A DNA stretch of 64,000 nucleotides from CAVVYA01 sp963752345. GTDB lineage: Bacteria > Pseudomonadota > Alphaproteobacteria > SMXQ01. Both the position numbers and the translations under genes were made by a program. Of this stretch, positions 37,612 through 46,393 are shown piece after piece. Location of the stretch: assembly GCA_963752345.1 (NCBI GenBank), contig CAVVYA010000004.1:30018-94017 (forward strand), given 5' to 3'. Positions within the stretch are counted from its first letter, which is position 1. Each line of letters begins with the position of its first letter. Below the pieces are notes generated by a model. That model saw only the letters and a list, made by a program, of their open reading frames with translations, was not told the origin of the DNA and made no database searches.

Positions 37612-38390
37612 CCGCGGATCGCGCGCGGCTCCCGCGCGGCTCCCGGTTCACGATCGTCGGACGCTTCGTCTGCCTCATCGACGACGATTCGCCCGTCCGC
37701 GAGACGCACCGTGCGCTGGCAGCGCCGCGCCAGCTCCAAATCATGAGTGATCAGCACCAAGGTGGTGCCGTGGCGCGCCTGGGCGGAAAACAGCAGGTCG
37801 ATCACTTGCCGTCCGGTGGCGCCATCGAGATTGCCGGTCGGTTCGTCGGCGAGAATCAGCTTGGGCGCCGGGGCAAAGGCGCGCGCGAGTGCCACGCGCT
37901 GCTGCTCGCCGCCGGAAAGCTGCGCCGGATAATGATGCAGGCGGTGGCCGAGCCCGACGGCCTCCAACTCGATGCGCGCGCGCGAAAAAGCATCGGCACG
38001 GCCGGCGAGCTCGAGCGGGATGGCGACGTTCTCGAGCGCGCTCATGGCCGGCACCAGATGAAACGACTGGAAGACGATGCCGATATTGTGACGCCGGAAC
38101 AGCGCCAGCGCGTCTTCACTCATGGCGCTGAAATCGGCGCCGCCGACGCGCACGATGCCGCTGGTCGCGCGCTCCAGCCCGGCGATGATCATCACCATGG
38201 TGGATTTGCCGGAACCGGATGGGCCGACCACGCCGACGCTTTCACCCTCCCCTACGGCAAGATCGATGCCGCGCAGGATCTGGACTTCACCGGCGGCGCT
38301 CGACAGCGTCAGGTGAACGTCTCGCAACTGGATGAACGGGTCTGGCTGGCGGCTTGGTGGCGGATCGACGACGGTTGTGCTCGGGGCCAT
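37608..38390 (-). CDS. YbbA-type ABC exporter ATP-binding protein
   Basis: This 260-residue ATPase of the MacB/LolD type contains Walker A GVVGPSGSGKSTMVMI, the signature YPAQLSGGEQQRVALARAF, Walker B LILADEPTGNLDG and the switch His in LVLITHDLELA. It overlaps the permease gene by four bases, so both are made together. The N-terminal 20 residues are Pro-rich and may be shortened by a downstream start. It is divergent from tesA. Confidence 0.94.
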   Translation of the reverse strand: MAPSTTVVDPPPSRQPDPFIQLRDVHLTLSSAAGEVQILRGIDLAVGEGESVGVVGPSGSGKSTMVMIIAGLERATSGIVRVGGADFSAMSEDALALFRRHNIGIVFQSFHLVPAMSALENVAIPLELAGRADAFSRARIELEAVGLGHRLHHYPAQLSGGEQQRVALARAFAPAPKLILADEPTGNLDGATGRQVIDLLFSAQARHGTTLVLITHDLELARRCQRTVRLADGRIVVDEADEASDDREPGAAREPRAIRG

Positions 38391-38445
38391 GAGGTCTCAT
38401 CTAAGGGTGTGGATGGACGAGAGCTACGCAGGGTAAACTTAGCAG

Positions 38446-39180
38446 ATGCCGCGCAGATCACCCCCATATGTGCATAGGACGGGTATATTCAATCGGTTAG
38501 GCCGGCTTTACCGGTCACGAATCGGTGTGCTGAGCAGTGTGGCCGCTGCCCTCCTGGGGTTGGCGCTGGTGTTGGCGCCGGGCGTCGCCGCCGCGCGGGA
38601 CGCGGCCGCCGCGGCCTCCGGGCTGCGTCTCATGGTCATCGGCGACAGCCTCGCTGCCGGCTTCGGCTTGCCGGCCCATGAAGCCTTTCCGGCGCAATTG
38701 GAAAAGGCGCTGCGCGAAAGGGGATTGATGGTCACCGTCATCAATGCCGGGGTGTCGGGCGATACCAGCGCCGGCGGCCGGTCACGGCTCGACTGGGCCC
38801 TCGCCGACAAACCCGATGCGGTCATCCTCGAGCTCGGCGCCAATGACGGGCTGCGCGGCATCGATCCGAAGAGCACTTACGCCAATCTGGCGGCGATCTT
38901 GAGCACCCTCGAATCGCGCGGCATTCCGGCCTTTGTCGCCGGCATGTATGCACCGCCCAACCTCGGCGCGGCCTATGGCGAGGAATTCCGCTCGGTCTAC
39001 AGCCGGCTGGCGAAGGAGTTCGCCGTGCCGCTGCACGAGTTCTTCCTCGAAGGCGTAGCCGCTCAGCCACAGCTCAATCAACCCGATGGCATCCATCCCA
39101 ATGCTGCGGGGGTTGCGGTGGTGGTGGCGAATATGATGCCCAAGCTGCAGCCTTGGCTTACCGATTTGGCGCGCCGTTAG
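38446..39180 (+). CDS. tesA: TesA-like arylesterase/lysophospholipase (SGNH hydrolase)
   Basis: This 244-residue protein has a signal peptide (LLGLALVLAPGVAAARD) and the full SGNH set: MVIGDSLAAGFGLPA (nucleophile Ser), INAGVSGDTSAGG, LELGANDGLRG (Asn) and QPDGIHPNAAG (Asp and His). TesA is a periplasmic multifunctional thioesterase/lysophospholipase. The divergent YbbAP-type exporter suggests a shared role in removing lipids or acyl groups. The start could be later, near VLSSVAAAL. Compared with the two SGNH proteins at 0.6-2.3 kb, this one belongs to a separate, classical branch. Confidence 0.92.
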   Translation: MPRRSPPYVHRTGIFNRLGRLYRSRIGVLSSVAAALLGLALVLAPGVAAARDAAAAASGLRLMVIGDSLAAGFGLPAHEAFPAQLEKALRERGLMVTVINAGVSGDTSAGGRSRLDWALADKPDAVILELGANDGLRGIDPKSTYANLAAILSTLESRGIPAFVAGMYAPPNLGAAYGEEFRSVYSRLAKEFAVPLHEFFLEGVAAQPQLNQPDGIHPNAAGVAVVVANMMPKLQPWLTDLARR

Positions 39181-39247
39181 CAGACCGGCAATATACAGAT
39201 TAGTCTGATTATGAGATCATGCCCGCTCTCCGGGGGGAGAGGGGCTT

Positions 39248-40428
39248 ATGACGCAATTCCTGGCCGGTCACGCGGCCGGAGACAATGGGAACGCGGCGTG
39301 CATCGCCGCACTCCAGAAGCTGGGTCTCGGCAGCCAGTTCACCCTCGGCTTCTTCTATGTCAACGATCCGATCGGGGGCGATCTCGTCGAGATCTCCCGT
39401 ACGTTGCGCAGGGCCACCGGCCTTTGTGATTGGGTGGGTGCGCTCGGCTACGGCATATGCGGGGTCGCGGACGGCGATGACGCGACATCGCCGGCACCGC
39501 CAAGCTCTCCCGACAAGCGCGGCGTCCCGATGGTCGCCGGCGAATATTTCGACCGGCCGGCGATAACCCTGCTGGCGACCGACATGCCGCGCGAAGACTT
39601 CCGCGTGTTCTCCATCGCATCGCAAGACTTGTCCGATTTCCGCGCCCGGCATGGGGCGTGGATCGCTGAAGCATGTCCGCAACTCGCCGTGGTTCACGGC
39701 GATTCCCACAATCCTTACACCCAGGACCTCATCACCCGCTTGGCCGAGGAGAGCGGCGCTTTCCTCGTCGGCGGCATGGCCTCGTTCACCAGCATGCACA
39801 ACCAGATCGCCGGCGGTCTCGCGGCGGGCTGCTTGTCAGGCGTGATGTTCGCGTCCCGCGTGGCCGTGGTCAGCGGATTGAGCCAGGGCAGCGCGCCGCT
39901 CGGCCCCGTCCACCGCATCACCAACGCCAACGGCAATATTCTGATTGCACTCGATGGTCGGCCGGCGCTGGAGGTCCTGCGGGAGGATGCCGGCGTGGAG
40001 AGCGAAATCCAACTCCGCCGGCTCGCATCCCATGTGAACGTCGCCTTGTTGGTGCCGCACTCGGATATGGACGACTATGTCGTGCGCAATCTGGCGAGCA
40101 TCGATTCCGCCCGCGGCTTGGTCGCGATCGGCGAAAACGTCGAGCCCGGAGGTCGCATGATGTTCTGCGCCCGAGACCGAGCGACCGCCGCGGCCGACCT
40201 GCGCCGCATGGTGGATCATCTGGCGAAGCGGCGGGACAGACGGCAAAGGGCGCGCTGTATTTTTCCTGTGTGGCGCGCGGTCCAAATCTGTTTGGACCGA
40301 ACGGCGAAGAGGTCAAGCTGCTGCGTGACGGCCTGCCAGGCGTGCCGCTCGCCGGCTTCTATGCGAATGGCGAAATCAGCAACAATCGGCTCTACGGCTA
40401 TACCGGCGTGCTCGTCGCGTTCCGCTGA
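39248..40428 (+). CDS. FIST-domain (FIST-N/FIST-C) protein, one frameshift
   Basis: FIST proteins are putative small-ligand (amino-acid) sensors of signal transduction. The gene starts MTQFLAGHAAGD after a GGGGGGAGAGG stretch. The FIST-N part reads FFYVNDPIGGDLVEISRTL and WVGALGYGICG; the FIST-C part reads LVAIGENVEPGGRMMFCARD. At about 40228 one extra base shifts the frame; the true end, GALYFSCVARGPNLFGPNGE then EVKLLRDGLPGVPLAGFYAN and LYGYTGVLVAFR, is read in the next frame to 40428. The conserved GALYFSCxxRG and GFYxxGEI motifs confirm this. No kinase or chemoreceptor is adjacent. Confidence 0.88.
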
Positions 40429-40439
40429 ACGGCCGGCGC

Positions 40440-40856
40440 AATAGGAGGGGCGCTGCGATGGAGACGGACCGATCGCCTCGCTGAAAAAGACCAGCACGTT
40501 ACCGTGCCGTGGCGGCGGGGCAGGAAGAACACGTAATATGGGCAAGTCGAACGCGGCCAGTTCCGGCTGCGCGCCCGGCAGTTTCTCGCGTCCGTGATTC
40601 CACAGAATCGCCGGCAACGATCCGTCGCCCGGCGGCCTGTAGAGAAATCCTTGCAGCGTGAACGGTCCGCTCGTAAACGACACCAGTTCGCCGGGCTATT
40701 GCCCCGGCGCCAAGCGCGTCTCGCGCGGATGAGCGGCAATGCCGGCGGCGAGAACTCGGCAGAAGCGCCGCGCGGCCCAGGCGCAGGTTCGCGCGAAAGG
40801 GAGGAGAGTCCTGAGATGACGAGCATCGCCGCAACGATCCTGGCCAACTGCTTCAT
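40440..40856 (-). pseudogene. Fragment of an alpha/beta hydrolase (dienelactone-hydrolase type)
   Basis: The minus strand starts MKQLARIVAAMLVISGLSSL (a signal-like segment). After a frame change near 40690 it reads LVSFTSGPFTLQGFLYRPPG and LPAILWNHGREKLPGAQPEL, then YYVFFLPRRHG in the first frame again. This is the N-terminal third of a dienelactone-hydrolase-like protein; the nucleophile elbow and the catalytic Asp and His are absent, because the homology ends where the FIST gene begins. A true truncation is likely, with additional frame lesions. Confidence 0.65.
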
Positions 40857-40948
40857 CGCCGCCGCGCTTTGGATATCGCAGCCAAGCACGACAGCCCCGG
40901 CTGGAATGGTGCCAATTTGGCCAGCCATCTGATCGCGGGCCGGCGCTC

Positions 40949-41504
40949 ATGATTCGCCTGTTCGTCGCCGTTGCCCTGCCCGAACGCCGTGAAGGATCGG
41001 CTCGCCTGGCTGCCGGCGGGGTACCCGGCGCCAAGTGGATCGATCGCGAAAACATGCATCTGACCCTGCGCTTCATCGGCGAGGTGCCGGAGGATCGCGT
41101 CGCCGACATCCATCATGGTCTGAGCCGCATCCGTCATGAGCCATTCGGCGTGGCGCTGGCGGGCGTCGGCTATTTCAAGCAGGGGCGCAAGCCAACCGTG
41201 CTGTGGGCCGGCGCTCGACCGAAACGACGCGCTGGTCCAATTGCACGACAAGATCGAGCAAGCCTTGCAGCGCGAAGGTCTGCCGTCCGACGGCCGGCGC
41301 TTCTCGCCTCATGTCACCCTGGCGCGCCTGCAGGGCGCATCGGAAGCGCATGTCGCCGGCTTCGTCGCCCAGCACAATCTATTCCGCGCGCCGCCGTTCC
41401 GCGCCGAATCCTTCACGCTTGTTCTCGAGTTTCCTGTCGTCGTCCCGGGCGATCTATACGGCGGAAGCGGAATACCCGCTGATCGAGCCTATCAGCAGCC
41501 GTAG
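40949..41504 (+). CDS. thpR: RNA 2',3'-cyclic phosphodiesterase ThpR (LigT), frameshifted
   Basis: This 2H-phosphoesterase opens 2',3'-cyclic phosphates on RNA ends. The N-terminal half, MIRLFVAVALPERREG, contains the first HxT motif in NMHLTLRFIGEVPED. Near 41210 the frame shifts by one base; the second half contains HDKIEQALQREGLPSDGRRF and the second HxT motif in PHVTLARLQGASEA. A further shift near 41425 would give the usual ending AIYTAEAEYPL. About 185 residues are expected. The 3' end touches the convergent fructosamine-kinase gene. Confidence 0.87.
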
Positions 41505-42362
41505 CGCGCCAGCGTCCGCTCGACGTCGCCGACATAACCGCCGCCGAACAGCCGCACATGCACGAGCAGCGGATAGAGATTGTAGAGATCGCGCCGCTCC
41601 TCGAAGAAGCCAGGCCGCAGCGGCCGCAGTTCGCCGTAGCGGCGGAAGAACGCATCGCCGAAGGTGTTGAACAAGGTGGCGAAGGCGAGCTCGATTTCGG
41701 CATCGGCGTAGTAGATCGCCGGATCGACGAAGCCGGCAATGCGGCCGTCCTTGGTCAGCACATTGCCGCTCCACATGTCGCCATGGATGAGCGAGGGCGG
41801 CGCGTCGTCCGCGATCCAACGGTCGAGCCGTCCGGCCAGCGTCTCGACGCGCGCCAACACCGCCGCCGGCAGATGGCCCGCTTGATGCGCCTCGCGCGCC
41901 ATAGCAAGCAGCCGGCGCTCGCGGAAAAAGTCGCGCCACGAATCCATCCAGCCATTCGGCTGATGCAACCCGCCGATCAGCGTGTCGCGTCCGTAGCCGA
42001 AGCGATCGGTGGTCACGCCATGGAGATCGGCGAGCAATTCTGCCGCATGCTCCTGAGCGCTGCGCCCGATGCCGCCGCTGTCGTTCTCGACCCAGGTCAT
42101 CACCAGTAGCTCGGGCGTGGCGTAGAGGCTGCGTCGGCACCGGCAGATGACTGAGGCGGGCGAGGTCGGCGAGCATGGCGCCCTCGACCTGCAGACGGCC
42201 GGTTTCCGGATCGGCGATCTTGACGGCGACCTGACTGCCGTCGGTCAGTTCGGCGCGATAGACCGCGCTCACACAGCCGCCGGCCAGCGCATGCATGCGG
42301 CGTACGGGCGCACCGGCGGCAGCGGCGATCCGCCCGAAATAGTCCGGGCGCACCGCGACCAT
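41492..42362 (-). CDS. Fructosamine kinase family protein, one frameshift
   Basis: Family members phosphorylate ketosamines on glycated proteins and so start deglycation. The gene starts MVAVRPDYFGRIAAAAG at 42362, overlapping the phosphatase stop by ATGA. The N lobe has LAGGCVSAVYRAELTDG and QVAVKIADPETG. One extra base near 42131 shifts the frame; the rest reads PELLVMTWVEND, LADLHGVTTDRFGYG, the catalytic SLIHGDMWSGNVL and FVDPAIYYADAEIELA. About 290 residues in total, normal length. Pairing with a low-molecular-weight tyrosine phosphatase is common in alphaproteobacteria. Confidence 0.9.
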
Positions 42363-42904
42363 CAGAGCGGCACCATCAGCGCGACAGTTTGCTCGGGCTG
42401 CGCCAGGCCGGCGTCGGGCGCCAGCCGGATCAGGCGCAGGTGGTCGAGCAGGCCGCGCGAGGCTTCTTCCACCAGGTCGAGCACATGCTCGAACCCGTCG
42501 GCGCCGCCGTAATAGGGATCGGGCACGTCGCGCGCATCGAGATGCGGCGCGAAATCCATGAACAGGCGCGGCCGTTCGACCGCATCGCGCGGGCACAGCC
42601 GGTTCAACTGGCCGAGATTCTCGCGGTCCATCGCCAGGACCAGATCGAAGCGCCTGAAATCCTCGATCTGCACCCGGCGCGCCCGCAGGTCGGAGATGTC
42701 GATACCGCGCCGGGCGGCATGCTCGATGGCGCGCCGGTCGGGCGGCTCGCCCACGTGATAGCCGTGGGTGCCGGCCGAATCGGTCGCGATCAGATTGGCC
42801 AGGCCGGCATCGCGCACCTGGGCGCGGAAGATGCCCTCGGCGCTGGGCGAGCGGCAGATGTTTCCCATGCAGACAAACAGAACTCGGATCACGCGACCTC
42901 CCAT
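42362..42904 (-). CDS. Low-molecular-weight protein-tyrosine phosphatase
   Basis: This 180-residue cytosolic enzyme has the phosphate loop VLFVCMGNICRSPSAEG (CX5R) near the N terminus and the general-acid loop VPDPYYGGADGF. It removes phosphate from protein tyrosine or from small aromatic phosphates. It is coupled to the fructosamine-kinase gene downstream (ATGA overlap). The C terminus is about 20 residues longer than average. The frame is clean, while both neighbouring genes carry one lesion each. Confidence 0.94.
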   Translation of the reverse strand: MGGRVIRVLFVCMGNICRSPSAEGIFRAQVRDAGLANLIATDSAGTHGYHVGEPPDRRAIEHAARRGIDISDLRARRVQIEDFRRFDLVLAMDRENLGQLNRLCPRDAVERPRLFMDFAPHLDARDVPDPYYGGADGFEHVLDLVEEASRGLLDHLRLIRLAPDAGLAQPEQTVALMVPL

Positions 42905-42917
42905 GCTGGTTGCGCAA

Positions 42918-44157
42918 CTACCATGGCCGCGTCACCATGGCAACGGATGGCTCGCCTGTCCAGCGGCGACCGTGACCGTTGCAACCGCCGCCGCGCGGCT
43001 CGGATCCCGCGGCGCCGGCTATTGCGGCTTTCGTTTCGGCAGCAGAGCCTTCGATGCGGCCGCTCTCGGGCTTGGCATCGGCGCAGATCGTCTTCAACGC
43101 CTGCCAAGCGGAGTTCGCCGAGCAGCGGCTTGCCTTGCACAGCGGGTTCCGTTTGCGACAGCGCGCGCTTGCGGTCCTCGGTCAGGGGATGGCTGCTGAG
43201 AATGGCCAGGCTTTTTTCATCGCCGCCAAACTCCTGAGACAGCCGGCCGAGGAATTCGGCGAGCGGCTTGGGCGATTGGCCGCGGGCGAGCAGCAGATCG
43301 GCGGCGAAGGCATCGGCGGCGGTTTCGGCATCGCGGGAATAGGCGGTGTCCACGAGAGTGCGGCCGAGCATGACGAGCGTGCCGCCGCCCAGCACGTCGC
43401 CGAACAGCAATCCGATCAGGAACGAACTGGCGCTCGACTGCAGCAGCAACCGCATGCCGTCGCGGTGGGCGACATGTCCCATCTCGTGGGCCAGGACTCC
43501 CGCCACCTCGTCGGCGTCCCGGGCGTGCTCCAGCAAGCCGCTCAACACATAGATGCGGCCGCCCGGCAGGGCGAAGGCGTTGGGAATGCGTGAATGGAGA
43601 ACGGCGATGTCGACGGGCATCGGCAACGAAGCGCCGTCGCTCAGCGCGGCGCGCAGGGTGCCGAGCGCGGCATCGCCATCCGGCGTGCTGCAGCCCTCAT
43701 TACCGAAAATAGCGCGTACCTGGTTGTCGACGGCATCGCCCAACCGGCGCTCGACGGAGATCGGAACCAGCGGAACCAGGCGTTCGGCCATGTGCGGCAC
43801 GAGGTAGACGGCGGTGAGGACCAGCGAGACCGCGGCGGCGATCGACCAGAAGACGACGCTGGCCTTGCCCGTGCGGCTGGCGCGCGCGGCCGATCGGATC
43901 TGCGGTGTCCGGCGCAGGATTTCGTCGGCCAGCGCGGCATCGGCGACGTCGAGGCGGGCGAGCTCCGGCGCGGTCGTCGCGGCCAGGCGCAGGCACCCCG
44001 CCGGGGCGTCCTGTTGCCGCAGCTCGACATAGAGCCAGCGCGCCAGCAGGCCGCCGGCGCCGTCCGTGACCGTCAAACTGTCGGCCTCCAGCGCGACGAC
44101 AGCCGGGTGCCGGCGCGCCTTCAGCCCGTCGTAGAAAATCGCCGCGCCCCCGTTCAT
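42918..44157 (-). CDS. M48-family membrane metallopeptidase, one frameshift
   Basis: The protein is about 412 residues. The N-terminal 90 residues form a soluble domain, then a span (VVFWSIAAAVSLVLTAVYLV) and the protease domain. The zinc motif is EVAGVLAHEMGHVAHRDGM (HExxH), and the third ligand Glu lies in YSRDAETAADAFAADLLL. A hydrophobic segment (FLIGLLFGDVLGGGTLVML) lies between. Near 43095 one extra base shifts the frame; the proper end, SAWQALKTICADAKPESG, continues to TAG at 42918-42920. This is the BepA/HtpX-like class of envelope quality-control proteases. The DUF898 gene is directly upstream (ten-base gap). Confidence 0.88.
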
Positions 44158-44166
44158 GATTGCCCG

Positions 44167-45389
44167 CTACACGCCGATGCCGGCGCCGAAATCCAGCGCG
44201 TCGGCGAGACCCTCGCCCAGGCTGCCGGCAGCGGCGCCGCGCGCCGCCACGTCGTCAAGCGTCGCCACGTTGAACACCAGGATCGAATCGGTGGCGGCCT
44301 GCCAGATGCCGCGGATCACGAATTGCAGACTGACGAATCCCCAAGGCCAACAGGCTGATCATATAAAAGCCGACCATGATGCCACATGGTGACAGATGGT
44401 GTTTGCGGCGGTCTTAAATCCTCCAATGAGACACCAGCCGACTGCATCCCGACTTGGAGGAGAATGCCGAGGACGCCCATGGTCACGCCGCCGACCAGCA
44501 TCGCCTTGACGTAGCACCACAGGATGCTGCGCTTGCGCAGCGTGCTCGTCATGGCGACATCGCCGAACCGGATGCCCTCGAGCCACCAGCGCAGTTCGAT
44601 CGCGCGATATAACGGAAATCCGAACATCAGGACGGGCAGCCAGAGCAGGACCGCGAAGCCGATACTGGCGGCGGCGGTCCTGTTGCGACGGCCAGCGAAC
44701 CTTCTTCGCGGACATGTCGAACGCGGCAGCCGCTCCAAAAAACAGCACGCCGTCAGCGGCAAGAGGAACAGCAGCCAGAGCCACCAGCCCCGCTTGAAGA
44801 AGCCCCAGCCGGTGCCGGCGAACGATCCCTCAAGATCGCCGAAATGGGTATGGCGCATCTTGAAGCGCTCGAGCAAGGCGGCGCGCCACGGCAGCGCCAA
44901 GCCGAGCGAAAGCACGGTGACGATGTCCCACAGGATGGCGCGGCCGGCGTAGGACCAGCCCGAGCCTGTCATCCACAGCCGGACGCCGCGGAAGGTGGTG
45001 CGTGTGGCGCGGTAACGGCGGGCACGATACGTGCCGTAGTGGGCCAGCACATAGATGACCAGCCCGAACGGAACGCTGGCGAAGGCCTGCCAGCGCTCCG
45101 CCTCGATGCTCGAGGATGAAATAGCCGATATAGAGCGGCACAAGGATGGCGAGGCGATGAGGAAGCCGATCAGCAGCTCGCGGCCGCGGCCGGTATATTC
45201 GAACGCCTCGCCGCCGACGCCGCGTATGGGACCACAGATGGCGGCGGATGTCGGTGGTCAGCCAGAAGCGGTAGAAGCCGAAGGTCGGAAGCAGCAGCAG
45301 ATTGCCGACCAGGGCGGTGCGGAAAAACCGGCTTCGCGTCGCCGGTGAACTCGGCGCGCGATGCCGGCGTCCTGCGTGGTCGCGTCCAT
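44167..45389 (-). CDS. DUF898 (YjgN-family) membrane protein, frameshifted
   Basis: The gene starts MDATTQDAGIARRV and stops at TAG 44167-44169 after DFGAGIGV. In changing frames it reads FFRTALVGNLLLLPTFGFYR with FWLTTDIRRHLWSHT, ILVPLYIGYFIL, VLAHYGTYRARRYRATRTTF, FRGVRLWMTGSGWSYAGRAI and LERFKMRHTHFGDLEGSF. These motifs (GFYRFWxxT, RYRxxRTxxRGVR) define DUF898. The protein has about six spans in the inner membrane and an unknown function. Lesions occur near 45110, 45220, 45330, 44690 and 44400. It precedes the M48 protease gene and may be cotranscribed. Confidence 0.82.
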
Positions 45390-45511
45390 GATGGCCCCCC
45401 TCATCAGACGCGCACAGGTGTACGACCCGGCTGCGCGGCGCCGCAAGACCGCACGGTCTGGTACTGGTTAACGGTGGGCAATTTCGGAGGTATTTACGCG
45501 CCGCGTCGGGC

Positions 45512-46393
45512 TCAGCGGGTGAGCAGGACCGGGCAGGGAAAGGCGGCGAGCGGGCTGCCGTTGCCGTCGGCCAGAAGCGGGCTCTCGGCGTCGAGCACCA
45601 CGATGCCGCTGCCGGTCGCGGCGCGCGCCGCGCACACCGTCGCCGACGTCGGCCGCGCGCAAGCGCGCGGTACTCGACCTCGGCTGCCGGGCCGTGTCGG
45701 CGAGAACGCGGCGGCAAGCTCGGCCAGCGCCACGTCGCCGGCGATGCAGCACCACCAGTTTCGCGCGCGCGAGTCGCCGCCAGCGCCGCGGCGACCTGCA
45801 GGGCGCGCTGGGCGCCCGGGCCGCCGTCGAACACCACCGCCACCGGGCGGCCGAGAATGTCGCCGTCGCGCAGCACGCAGCACCGGGCGTTTCGACGCCG
45901 ACCGCGATTCTGCGCGCGGTGGAGGACGCGCCGGCTTCGCCGGCGGTGCCAGCGCACGCCGGCGAGATAGCTCGGATCCATGGCGCGCCGCGTCCAGCCG
46001 ACCAGCAGCAGGTCCTGGTCCGCCGGCGGCGGCGATCACCGTCCTCGGCGATGCGGCCGCGCACGGTGCGGAACGTCCAGCGCAGGCCGGCCTGCACGGG
46101 CTGCCGCCTCGACGGCGCGGCGCGCCTGCGCCGCCTGGACGCGCAGGCGCGATTCCATCGCCGCGCGGTCGACCGGCTCGGCCGACGCGCGAAAACAGGT
46201 TGGTGTGGCGGGCGAACGGCAGCTCGGCGAGATTGAGCAGATTGACGTCTTCGATGAACAGCGCGTTCAACTCGGCGTCGAGCCGCCGCGCCAGACGCGC
46301 CGCTTCCGCCAGCATCTCCGGCCGTGGCGGCGACGAGTCGAGCGCCAGCAGGATGCGCCGGATCGCCCGCAGCACATCGGGCGGCGGGCTCAT
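45512..46393 (-). CDS. UspA-type universal stress protein, internally frameshifted
   Basis: The N terminus, IRRILLALDSSPPRPEMLAE and ELNALFIEDVNLLNLAELPF, is a typical Usp domain start. The C terminus, SGIVVLDAESPLLADGNG and FPCPVLLTR, lies in the same frame. In between, sequence such as DLLLVGWTRR and MDPSYLAGVRWH is read in other frames, so at least two compensating indels lie near 46180 and 45760. The intact protein has about 293 residues with perhaps two Usp-like halves. Its ATG overlaps the stop of the Lon-like protease gene (ATGA, 46390-46393), so the two are coupled. Confidence 0.75.
   Translation of the reverse strand: MSPPPDVLRAIRRILLALDSSPPRPEMLAEAARLARRLDAELNALFIEDVNLLNLAELPFARHTNLFSRVGRAGRPRGDGIAPARPGGAGAPRRRGGSPCRPACAGRSAPCAAASPRTVIAAAGGPGPAAGRLDAARHGSELSRRRALAPPAKPARPPPRAESRSASKRPVLRAARRRHSRPPGGGGVRRRPGRPARPAGRRGAGGDSRARNWWCCIAGDVALAELAAAFSPTRPGSRGRVPRACARPTSATVCAARAATGSGIVVLDAESPLLADGNGSPLAAFPCPVLLTR

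Noticed and set aside
38446..39180. Third member of the SGNH pair seen at 0.6-2.3 kb
   Set aside because: Its blocks (GDSLAAG, GANDG, DGIHPN) are those of classical TesA, and its neighbours match the ybbAP/tesA arrangement.
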